From Mansonella perstans (lineage: Eukaryota > Nematoda > Chromadorea > Rhabditida > Onchocercidae): a DNA stretch of 64,000 bases. Below, piece after piece: positions 1-10,922 of the stretch. The stretch covers positions 62,001-126,000 of the forward strand of contig JBAMDO010000116.1 of NCBI GenBank assembly GCA_037074765.1, given 5' to 3'. Under the pieces are notes generated by a model. It was not told where the DNA came from. It made no database searches and saw only the letters and a program-made list of their open reading frames with translations. Positions within the stretch are counted from its first letter, which is position 1; each line of letters opens with the position of its first letter. The translations under genes were made by a program, and so were the position numbers.

Positions 1-1657
1 CTCATAACTAACAAAAGTTTTCTCGACAAAGCATAGAATATTTATTCGATTGTATGCCAGATGAAACGAAAGCCATTTAGCAATACACTTTTGATTCATT
101 CTTTTTTATCAGTCATTGCAGATAAAAGAAAATGAAGGCTCTGGTCTGTGTTCCGGTCTTTGATATGTATTTTTTTTTTTTATGAAAGTGATATCAGCAC
201 TTGTTTGATATGAGATATGAGATATGATATGAGAAAATCCATAAAATTAGTCAGTCTGAAGTACGCTTTTTCGAAATCAAAAAATGCAAGCAGCAAATGT
301 CATGAATCAAAAATATCGAAAGATATGTCTCTAAAATGGTATGAACAAAAGAACAAAAGATAAATATAATAAAATCAAAAATGCCAAAATCATTAAACCT
401 TACCACTTAATTTTCAATCGGAGAAAAGAGTTTAAAAAACGAAATATAAAAGAATTGAGAGCTGTAGAGAACGAAAAGGAAGTGTTTCAGCGAAAGACAA
501 AATTTGACAAATTGTCGATGTATTCAACAAATATAAAAAAAGATTTCAACTGATAAAGTGATATATTTCATTCGTAACAAGTGAACAGTAATGCAGTAAT
601 GTCAATGGTCAGTGTACGTCCTATGTCGAATTTGTTTGCTTAATTAATGTGAATTTCTTGTTTCTGCTTTAACACTGAGCTGGTCAAGAATTTTCTTGAA
701 AATAAAATGGAGCAGGAAGAAATAATGGAAATTCGTTTTGAAAGAGTGATTATGTTTCTGTCGAAATTCTTTTCATTTAAGAAGTGCTCTCAGTAATTCA
801 AATATATAATTATTTGAAAATTTATTTCTTTTCAAGAATTTGGCCAATAGAAAACTGGTCTATAGAATTCTATTTGAAGAAATTTAAAAAAATTAATCTT
901 AAATTAAAATATTAAATCGATTGAAGAAACACAAGTTTGATAATTTCTAAAATTTTGTATTGGGAACAAAAAAAAGAAATCACGGATCAATTGTATATAT
1001 TGAAAATATTATAAATCATTTCAAAAAATTTTTTTTTGTTCAATGAACGAATGATTATCGCAAAAAAACAAAGAAATCATTAGGCACAAAAGAACTATGA
1101 AAAAATTTCATAGAGTTATGAAAAAAGCATAAAAGCAACCCAGGAGCCCGTTTTTTCAGAACAAACTGCAAAATAAAGTATTGCATTTTATACAGTTAAC
1201 GGAATGCTTCCATTACTGTCATCTCTGACAAGCACCGAAAAACTTTTGAATCCAAGATCAATCTTTGTTGGATCTTAAAATGTTAATCAATGTATATAAT
1301 TAGTTCTATTGAAGCTTTGAGGATAAGATTATTTTGTAATTAGGAAACAGAATGCGACATAATTGTTTTTAGTGGAATTACTGAGAAAGTTTAAACGTAT
1401 TCACTGTGCTTGTTACAGTGGAACGAAGAAAGACAGCTCATTTTGATACTTTCTAAATTTATCATATTTAAATTTGTATACATTATTGAAATCTGATAAA
1501 TTTACTTTCTGCTTCGTTATTATTTTGAAAAAAAAAATCTATTTACTTCTTTATCGTATTAATTCAACTGTTTCATTCAAATTCATTACTTTTGCCAGAT
1601 AAATTTTGTAAATTAACACTTTTACAACATGAATGGAAAAATTTAAATTTTAAGGAC

Positions 1658-1981
1658 TTATAAATTTATCATTTTTAATTTGTATATATCACTTGCAGTA
1701 GTTATTTGACATTGGTCTTCGGATAATTTTAGCATGCAAACTATGCTTGATCTTAAATCTTTTTTGGTTCTCTGTTCCTTCTTGCGGTAACTTTGGTAGG
1801 AATCGGCTTTCACAAGATTTTGAATATTAGATAAGAGATTTCGAATACTAGTCAGGATACAGATGGTTTTCATTCTATATTCTCGTCCATTAGGAAACAA
1901 ACATTTTCTAATGGATACACTAATAAAGGAATATCGGATTTGCATTGTCATAGTGAGTAGGACAGCTATACTTAACTGCAT
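1658..1981 (-). CDS. possible orphan exon, unrecognised
   Basis: An open frame of 107 codons on the minus strand ending in TAA. Its second half (from about 1900 down to 1658) has a balanced residue mix with two Cys, Gln/Asp/Glu and Lys clusters (for example YRKKEQRTKKDLRSS). That is less biased than the T- or A-rich chance frames around it. A usable acceptor (ATTAG) lies near 1907-1911, so the coding part may be shorter than the open frame. No partner exon was found and no family recognised. It may be a lone exon, a relic or chance. Confidence 0.22.
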   Translation of the reverse strand: MQLSIAVLLTMTMQIRYSFISVSIRKCLFPNGREYRMKTICILTSIRNLLSNIQNLVKADSYQSYRKKEQRTKKDLRSSIVCMLKLSEDQCQITTASDIYKLKMINL

Positions 1982-3029
1982 CCTAATCTTGTATCGACTG
2001 CGATTGATACATATCGATTTAATGCATATCAGTGACTGTTATTCAAGACTTTCAAGAGGTTCATATTTCTTATTATAATGACAGAATCAAAGCACTAAAA
2101 ACTTCAATCATTAAAGAGATCATTTTCAAAAAAAGTGAAATTATCAGAAATGAACAGCGAAAACATCTGAGAAAAATTTCTGTTAGAAAAATCCGAAATC
2201 TTTATGTAAAGCAAAATGAGAAGATTATTGCGGAGTAATTTCAAACATTAATTGCTCTTTGTAACAAATTTTCGGTGATACCAAAAAAGATTTTGTCTGT
2301 TTGATAAACTCGAAATTTCACATTTGTGAACACTTATTTAATATAACCCATGTCTACCTCCAACGATGGCATTTTCATTTTCGTTAAAAATTTATTCATT
2401 TCATTCCCATTACTTAAATTTGTGAATATTGGTGCAAAATTTTCAGCTGGAAATTTTCATTAATCATGAGATGATTAGCACTATAATTACTAGCATCATA
2501 AATTTCAAAACATTGTCCATGAAATAAACTGGAGCAAAAAAATTACAGGAAATCTTAGTTAAAAAACTATTTAGTCCATTTATTCTGCAAAATTAATTTT
2601 AAGTTTCTTTCCGTCTGGACTGCTTGACTGTTATTAATTTAATAACAAAAATATCATAGTAGCATGCTTATTGAGCTTGGAAAACAATTTTACAGTTTGT
2701 TTGACAACGTTTAACAATTTGTTTGACAATGTAAAAATGCTAACATAATTTTGTGATATAGAATTTAATGGTAGTGCTGGAAAACAAATGCCTTCCATTA
2801 AATTTTATAGCATGTTTATTCGCTAACAATCATCAATGTGTTCAAATTCTTGAGCAAATAATTTCAAATTTTTTGAAAAGTTTTACAGAATAAGCTTTAT
2901 GAAATACTTGTTTCTTAAGAAATATTGAATAGGAATCGAGTTATATGTGTTTACCATTTACTTGAAATTTTTTTCTATGATAAAATAAAATTTTTACATC
3001 TGTGACTTCATATCACCGCAGTTCAGTAC

Positions 3030-3110
3030 TTTGATTTGATAGTCGGAAATAGCCTTTGAAAGTCTTCGATTTGATAGCCTTTGATTTGATAACTGCTTTG
3101 ATTTGATAGC
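3030..3110. repeat. imperfect tandem repeat of a TTTGATTTGATAG unit
   Basis: Three to four degenerate copies of TTTGATTTGATAG(C/T) follow one another with short spacers. No coding function is seen. Confidence 0.6.
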
Positions 3111-4152
3111 GGAGATGACTTAATAGTCGAAAAAGAAATTTCGATAATTTGATTAAGCCTTGATGATATTAAATTGTTCCAATTTTGTTGTTCATGAGAG
3201 AGAGTGTAGCATTTTCCATAAATTAATAGCGGATTATTTTTTGATTACCTGGTAACTTCTATACTACTTTGATCGAAAAAATGAGGAACAATTTTTTTCT
3301 GTCGAATAGCTTGTTCTATTCAGATAATGAATGCAAAACGAAACGAAGAAGAAAGTCCGAGCGAAATAATTTTGATTAAAAAATTAATTGAACGAAATAA
3401 ATAGATCTAATTTGGTGTAATTTCCATGAAAACAAGGAACAGCAACCCATGCATTGAGATTCCATTTTATTAAGCTTTTCTAATTTTTTTAAATTTATTT
3501 TTAAATGACAAAAAAATCTCTGAAATTACGCTATTATACTTTCATAAATAAATTTCTATGCCGTTTGTTTCTGTATAGAACCTTTCAAAAACTTTTCTCT
3601 TTTATTTCGACTAAACAACTTCATCCATCGATTTCAGCTTTTTTTCGCTTATCAGATCCTATTTTTGGTCTCAAATCCTATTTTAAGCTCAATTTCAACG
3701 TAAGCATTATTGCTAAGGCAAATTAGAAATAATTATATTCTCAGGCTTTTTTAATCTTGAAAACAGAGCTAGATTTAAGAAATAAACTTTCAATTATTTC
3801 ATTTTATCTTAACTTTTTTGTTGCAGAGAACATGCTGAAAATTTCAAAGTTCATCATTATTATATAAGTAATTGGTACAGTGTTGTATGTAGGATTTATT
3901 TTTGAAGAAATATTATCGGTATATTGCAAAAAATATGTTTTAATTCTACTTTGATATTACACGTGAAAATTTGTACACAACGAATTTTTTTATAATCAAA
4001 ATAATTGTCGACGTGAAGTTGCCAATTTACTTCCAGTTCGTAGTAGCGCAACCTTCTTTCGCGGCCGTTCTTGTTCCATAACTTGTTTTCCTTTCACTTC
4101 TTTTATTAGAAATGAATTAGTCATTGCATTAATTCTGGGTTGATGTGATCAT

Positions 4153-7100
4153 ATGTTAATCAGTGATCATACTGAAATACTGTCTCAACTATTGCCATTG
4201 CTTTTACTTATTCGTTGCATTTTTTACACTACCGCAATACCACAACGTGCTAACGAACCCTGGTCGGTAATTTTATGCAAATTCGCTGATACTGTTGATT
4301 ATGAGCCACAAACACTAGAATGGTACCAGAAATGGATGACTGGATCCGGTACAGGTGCTTATTTTTATGCTTATTGATAATGCAAAATCAAAATGATTGA
4401 TATCTGACTTCAAAACTTTTCAAATCCAATAAATGAAACTAAACGAATCTGAAAATTCCTCTTCACTCGCTACTGTATCTCACTGCCGTAGAAGTATATT
4501 TCGAACTGTTAATCTTTTAAAGCATTCTACTATATGATCCATATATCCGTCCAAGTCTTAATATTTTATCTTGGCACAAATGATCTATTTAACCAATAAA
4601 GTTCCAAAATTTAATCTTAATAGAAGATTCAAACTGCAATATCTTATCGAAAATGGTTTTTTTAGAAAATGTAGCAGGTAATAATATAATATGTGCCATA
4701 GGTACTGTTTACTGCATCTTCATTTTTGAATTCCATTTGAACTGATGGAATGCAACATTTGGCAATATTTCTGCAGATTCTTTAAAATTTTTTAAACATG
4801 ATCGATAACTTTTTGGTAACTAGAAAAGAATTTCTGGGTGCATTCAAATTTAATTTCCTACTTTTATTGAAAACTTTACAAAACTCGCATAAAAAATTCT
4901 CATTGATTGGTGCAACAATTTTTTTCTTTACAGATACGATTGCAAAATATTTTCTGAATGTATCGAATGGAATTTATACTATAACAGATACAAAGGTATT
5001 CGGCTGGATGACACTTCCATGGACAGTTAAACAAGTGAAACTAATGGCTTTATTGGATAAAACTCTTTGGAATAAGGAAAACTTCGGCTGGCTTGTAATC
5101 TTCAATTTTATAATTGTTAGCTAAGAATTATATACAACGAAAATGTTCGAACGGTTACCTGAAGTAGTTTCAAGTTTTGTTTTCAGTTTTTTGTTAAAGC
5201 CAAACAACTGTGCGTTAAATTCGCTAAACAAAGATCCAAACTACACAAACGGAAGATAACAATACTGAATACAGAATACGGAGCAATTTATGGTAAGGAA
5301 GATGGTGTTCTAATCACACCACGATTATCGTTTAACTCGGTCCTTACTCATGAAATGGTGCACAGTTTTCACATCGGACATTCCTACAGTGATCGTAAAA
5401 TTACTGTGAGTTCCTTTCTTTAATTAATTAATTTTTTCAGCAAATAGTGATCGTTATTTTCAGCAAATAGTGATCGTTATTTTCAGCAATAGTGATCGTT
5501 AATCATTCATTTTAAATGAATTGCTGTTTTTTGATTTCATATTATATCAAAGTATTTACAATGAAGTTTGCGACATACCCTACTGTTGACAAGTTACTAG
5601 TTGTACTGGTCATTTTAATTCAATTAATCATTTTGTCTACTCATTAATTAATTAATTGATTATCTGTCTACCTGTTCATCTTTCTACATATCTCTTTAAT
5701 CCAAAGCAATAAAAAGACCTTTACATACCACGTATACATATTTCAAAGCAATAAAAAGACCTTTACCACGTATACGTATACATATATAATTTATACAATA
5801 AATGTATAAATTTACTCTTTTGAATATAAAAATATTGCAACAATTATTCAGATTTTTCCATATGCACATGTCGGTGAATATGATGATCATTATGATCTGA
5901 TGAGTACAGCAAATGCTTGGATGTATACGTCGCAATATGGCCTTAGCGGACCAGGTTTAAATGGACCACATCTTGTTTATCTTGCTTGGCTACCCAGTAA
6001 TCGGATCCTTTACTTTGGAAGGTTTTCGTTTTTTTTTTTTTTGGAGCAAAATATTTTTAAAAATTTGCTGGTATAGATATGACAGTATTTAACCATAAAT
6101 TAACTAATTGAATGTTCTAAATGAAATACTTCAATGAAAGTTAAAATACATGAACAGGTGCTGTTGTAGAGATGGCAAACATAACTCAATTATACGATTG
6201 TCTTCATTAAGTATCCCTCATGCATTGTCCAATGATTGGCTTCTGGTAATGATACCATTTGACAAAAAAAATCCTGCTAATGTTTTCACATTGGAATTTC
6301 GAACGCCATTTAACTATGATTCTGGCATTAAACAGGTTCAAATTAAAATATGAAATATCAGGCAAATTCATTTTGCAATTATCTATCATTCTATAGACAA
6401 TTTATTGATATTTGCAGGAAGCAGTCGTAATACATAAAGTTGTTCAAAAAGGAACAAATTACTATTCAACCATAGTTACGCATAATGAAAATTATGAAGA
6501 AATGATAGCTGGTACGGAATGGGTACATTTTCTTGAACAAGATGATCCTGAAATTTATCCGTCCATTAAAGTACGTGTTGAGAGGATTGATAAACAGCGA
6601 CAAATAGCCGTTCTACAAATCAACTTTACATTCACAGTAAAAAATTATTATTCTAAAGAATGGTTTTTTTAATTTTTTTTATGATAATATTTATAAGAAT
6701 TGTAATTACTATTACTACAAAAAAAAATTTCAAAAAGATTATTTTACATTTGTTAAATCATTATATCATTTCAATATCATTTACGATATTGTGTAAAAGC
6801 GGAGAAATACAAAAGGATTTAACAAACGATACAGATGGAAGAAGACATTGTAATCGTATTGCGAACGAAACAACTTTTGAAAAAAACTTTGTTGATAAAA
6901 TTTTACGATATGAACAAAATGGGTATGTATTAAATGATTTAATTCAACAATTTATGATTTGCTTTTCATGATATTTGATCTTTTTTTAGTTGGCATTAAA
7001 TCATATTATTGTTCCACAACTAATGTTGTGGCAAGAATTGTTTTTTGTAAATGCAGTATACATTATGGAATTGAATGCAAAAGTAAGGCTTTTTAGGTTT

Positions 7101-7600
7101 TTCAAAGATTTGGAAACTTTTGGCATGAATGCTTGTCATGATGGGTACGTCTGGCGAATGATTGATCCATATGACTATGTTTGTGTTACAAAAACTAGGT
7201 TATTTTATCACAATTATTTTAAGGTTATTTGTCACAGCGGAGCATTTTTTAATTTTACAGATTTTACATAAGGTATAAATCGAAGGAAAAAAAACTCGAA
7301 TATTAAATTCTATAATATTAATTGTTCAACTTAAATTTCATACTGTTTGCACTATGAACATTGTAATTAACTTTTCCTACTACAAGTTTTTACAGGCAGC
7401 AGAAAATTCAAAACCAATCGAAAGTTAGAAATCAGCGTGGTATCTGTCATAGACCATTAGTGTTACGAAATGCTTTCCCCAATGATGTTGCTTGTGTTAC
7501 ACGGGAAGAATTTTTAATAACACAGAAGGAAAATGCAGAATCGCATAAAAATATGAAGTACCATTCATTTTTCAATGGAGAAGAAACTATTTTGCTGTGA
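4153..7600 (+). CDS. secreted metzincin-type metallopeptidase-like protein, nine exons
   Basis: Exons: 4153-4354, 4934-5094, 5187-5405, 5852-6021, 6158-6335, 6418-6636, about 6816-6926, 6990-7198, 7396-7600; about 557 aa. The N-terminus has a hydrophobic run (residues 10-28, LSQLLPLLLLIRCIF) like a signal peptide. Residues 176-186 read HEMVHSFHIGH: the two zinc His, the catalytic Glu and the third His of HExxHxxGxxH are present, but the usual Gly is His. A Met-turn-like YDLMSTANAW follows (Met211), then GLSGPGLNGPHL. This order (CKFAD, FGWMT, zinc motif, Met-turn, SGPGLN) resembles an uncharacterised bacterial/fungal metallopeptidase-like family as I remember it; no search was run. The C-terminus carries two C-x-x-G/P...VCVT/ACVT motifs. 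All junctions agree in phase except exon 6/7, where donor and acceptor are ambiguous. An in-frame TGA precedes the chosen ATG closely, supporting this start. A possible poly(A) signal is at 7943. Confidence 0.75.
5434..5502. repeat. three tandem copies of a 22-23 bp unit carrying TTTTCAG, in intron 3 of the metallopeptidase gene
   Basis: The unit TTTTCAGCAAATAGTGATCG plus TTA occurs twice, followed by a third copy lacking one A. Each copy contains a nematode-type acceptor heptamer, and the AGTGATCGT core also occurs at the end of exon 3 (near 5386-5396). The real acceptor appears to be at 5851. Confidence 0.8.
5702..5786. repeat. imperfect tandem duplication in intron 3
   Basis: Two copies of AAAGCAATAAAAAGACCTTT followed by CACGTATAC-type sequence lie head to tail, the second with an extra CGTATA. 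No function is inferred. Confidence 0.7.
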
Positions 7601-8580
7601 TTCAAAGGGTTGCTATTGAAAGTTTTGCAAATTAGATTTAAATTAACTGAAGTAATCTAATTAATCCATTTATTACTTCATTTCTGTTTATAGCTCTATT
7701 TCTGATGTTTTTTCCTTATGTTGAAAAATACTTTTACATATTGTCAAAATTTGATTTATAGAATTTATTTATCAGAAAATTTTTTTTGATCAGGACAGAG
7801 AACTAGAAGAGAACATTAACTTTCATCTGAGATTACATTTCATTGTTATGCTACAGTATTACTTAACACGTATAAGAATATGATAGTTGGGATTTTTACG
7901 GAGAAATTGAAGAAACTCATTTTCTTTTCAAATATCATACGGAATAAATATTATTACTAAGCACTTCGGAGTTCGAGCGCAAAAGGCAGCCCAAATAAAT
8001 GCATTTAATTTATCAATTCAGTGTGAAAACAAGTTTTGTGTATTCCCTAAATGTCTTCCAACATTTCCATTTTGTTATGGAATTTGCATTTTGATCTTCT
8101 GTTAAATTCCCCCCTATAAATTTTCCAAATATACTTCTTTCAATTGCTTACTTTGTCCAATTTTTCTACCATTCATTTCTATTTGCATACTGAGTTGAGC
8201 ATACATAAGCAATTTGCGCCATCACAGTGTCTATAGTGTAATTAAAAGGAATTTGTCTGAAAAAAAAATGATAAGAAATGAAGTATTTTATAAATTAACA
8301 CAAATAATTTCTACGACATCGTTGAAAGAGAAGAAATTAAGTCTGCTATTAGCCTGTTATCACAGAATGATTCACCTCAGCGAGATATTCATTTGGGTTT
8401 TATTTGAATTGTATATTTCCTCATTTAACAGCATTTTATTTTTCATTTTTGCGCACATGAAATTATGTTTGTCGACTTTTCTCTCTTTTTGTTCTATCTT
8501 TTACAAATCAAGCTAGCAAAAGTTTAGTTTAATCAGTACCTGTTAATCACTTAGAAATGTCAATGCTTCTCTTATTTCAG

Positions 8581-8719
8581 GGTATTTCGCAAATGTTCAC
8601 AATGTCTATTGGAATTAATCTCTTATACACCGGCATGTACAAAAATTAATTTGTCACTTTTCAAAATATCTTATCGGATAGAATCTGAATCTACTCCTAC
8701 ATCACCTCTAAAATCATAA
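8581..8719 (+). CDS. possible terminal exon, partial gene, unrecognised
   Basis: A textbook acceptor (CTTATTTCAG ending at 8580) is followed by a frame of 45 codons to a TAA at 8717-8719. Composition is unlike the surrounding AT-biased frames: it contains KCSQC and a third Cys in TPACTK, and ends in a Ser/Thr/Pro-rich tail (ESESTPTSP). The exon would need a phase-2 donor upstream, and none could be matched. The opposite strand is also open here (9018-8671), so one of the two may be a shadow. Function is not recognised. Confidence 0.25.
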
Positions 8720-10886
8720 GAGGATGTTAATTTCATATAAGAATTAGGATGCATTTTAAGTGAACAAAATTTTCTGAAATTGTCGCATAAACTTTGTATG
8801 AATGCGATTTTAAGCATTAAAACTTGTGAAACACTTTCACTTTCTTTTATCTTTTTAAATACCTTTTTTCTTTTTTCTTTCACTGCGATAAAATCCAAAC
8901 TCCTTCTTACCCCAACATTTTGTATGATAGTGTAATGTCCTTCAACAAAGAAATGATTTTTCATCTCTTTTTGCATAGAAAAAAAAATTGACATATACCA
9001 CCATAAAAGATCAATCATTTTATATCTTTTTTTAAAATTTAAGCATCAAATCATTCAATGAATTCAAATAGTTCAATATATTCATAAATTATTTTAAATT
9101 TCTTAATTTGAATCTATGATAATTTTCTTGAAGTAATTTACCAGGCAACTTTTTATGAAAATCATTTTCTCGTGATAACGATCAATTTTCGTGAACTAAA
9201 TATTTGCGAGTAAAATTTTCAAAATTGCCTGACTGTTTCTATTTGTATTCAGATTACCATATTCAATTGAGAAATTCTAATCAGTGATCTAATCAATGAT
9301 TCCTCTATGGGCAGATTTTCTTATTCAGTCAGTAAATGTTATTGGTAATGGATATTTTTAAACAATAAAATTTGAAAGGAAAACTAAAAATTGTCAGCTT
9401 ATTGTTATGCAGAATATGTCATCAGAAGATTGACAAAAGATAACTGACAACAAATAATTTCCCAAAAATTCTTGCTCGAAAGATGATACATGAACCTTGT
9501 CAAAAATTTCTTGCTTTGTAATGTTCTTTCACTTTTACACCCTAAACAAATTGATTGGATGCTTGCAAATTGCACAGGTTATCATTTTAAAAAAAAATAT
9601 TTGCGTTTTTCTCGATTATTCGTGAACTTTGACCTCAGGATATCCTTCATGAAAAACCATCGATTTCTCTATATTAGCAGATGCAATGATTGAAACAGTA
9701 ATCAAATTTAGGATTAATCAATTGGAGTAGATTGTGGCTCCAAGTAAACTTTAGCATTAAAAAATCTCAGATATATTTGATATTCGAAAAAAAAACACTG
9801 GGCCATGAAGGTGTGAAGGTATTGTTAAATCTGTCTAACAAAGAAAAACCTGTAAAGTTTTTTAAAATCTAGATTTAAATTGATTTAAATTTGATGAAAT
9901 ATCTTTTTCGTTATTATTACATTACAAATTTAGTTTTTTTTTTTTTTTTTTTTAATTCAATAACAAACTAAAATTTAATAAAATTGAAGTGATAATAGAC
10001 TGAAAGATTGTAAAAATTTCTTTTTCTCACTCATCAATGACAGATTAGACAATAAGAAATTGAATAATTCAAAATCATCTCACTCTTTCTGTTCCCCGCC
10101 GAGCTATGTGACCTTCACTGTAACATTAAGATGGAATATTATTGAACATACTACTCCGAATATTTTAACAACTCTTTCTCTCCTGCTGTACAAATTTTTT
10201 TTATTAAATTGGATTGCTTGAGCTTGAATGTTACATCTACTCAACATTACTCAATAATTTAATCTATTCATTTTTAATTCTAATCAACACATTTAAATAA
10301 TTTGTTTTTAAATATTTAAACAAATAAATTTTTAAATGAAATTGTCAATAAATTATTAACCATTCATTGATCAATAAAAAAAAGGAAACTATCTTTGCAT
10401 TGGCTATTCGTTTGTTTAGAAATAAAAAGTAAAAAAAAAAAAAGAATTAATTTTTAAAAATTAAATAAGATTAAAACTGATTTTTTACTAAAATTCATTG
10501 TACAAAATGTATTTCTATGGCTTTTTACGATGTCCAGCTTTTCTTTTTTCTTTAACAGTTCTTTGTGTTTTTCTTTTTTTTTTTACAAGCATTTGCTGTC
10601 TTATAGAATTTTATGACTAATTTTTACAATTTACGATCGATTTATTTACGAAAGTATTCATCAACTATATAAATGATAGTTAAAGGTCCATTTCTACAGT
10701 TGTCGTTAAAATTTTTTGAAATAAAACTTTGTGCATTGAAGAAAAGAAAAACATTACAGTGGTAAAACTTCAAAATGAAATGAGGCAAAATCTTTATGCC
10801 AAAATGAAAATCGTATAAAATAACAAATCGATTGCAAAGACGAGTTTTACTCTTTTTTTTTTCCGTCCTCATTTCTTTTATTCATG

Positions 10887-10887
<1 letters not shown>

Positions 10888-10917
<30 letters not shown>
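10888..10917. repeat. homopolymer T run of about 30 bases
   Basis: Uninterrupted T run, read directly. It could be the poly(A) end of an old minus-strand retroposed sequence or plain slippage. Confidence 0.85.

Positions 10918-10922
<5 letters not shown>

Larger units (their letters stand above)
1..4152. other. gene-free stretch upstream of the metallopeptidase gene
   Basis: No exon chain with agreeing phases and splice signals could be built here. Two Lys-rich frames (341-553 and 2032-2238, plus) look like chance products of A-rich DNA. A minus-strand frame at 1981-1658 is listed separately. The stretch holds short imperfect repeats, notably a TTTGATTTGATAG-type repeat near 3030-3110 and a duplicated ACAATTTGTTTGACAA-type unit near 2693-2735. 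Confidence 0.5.

Noticed and set aside
341..553. 70-codon Lys-rich plus-strand frame (and a similar one at 2032-2238)
   Set aside because: Reflects A-rich DNA; no acceptor or promoter context and no recognisable domain.
8671..9018. 115-codon minus-strand frame
   Set aside because: Overlaps the end of a competing plus-strand exon candidate and has no splice signals; considered too weak to list as a gene.
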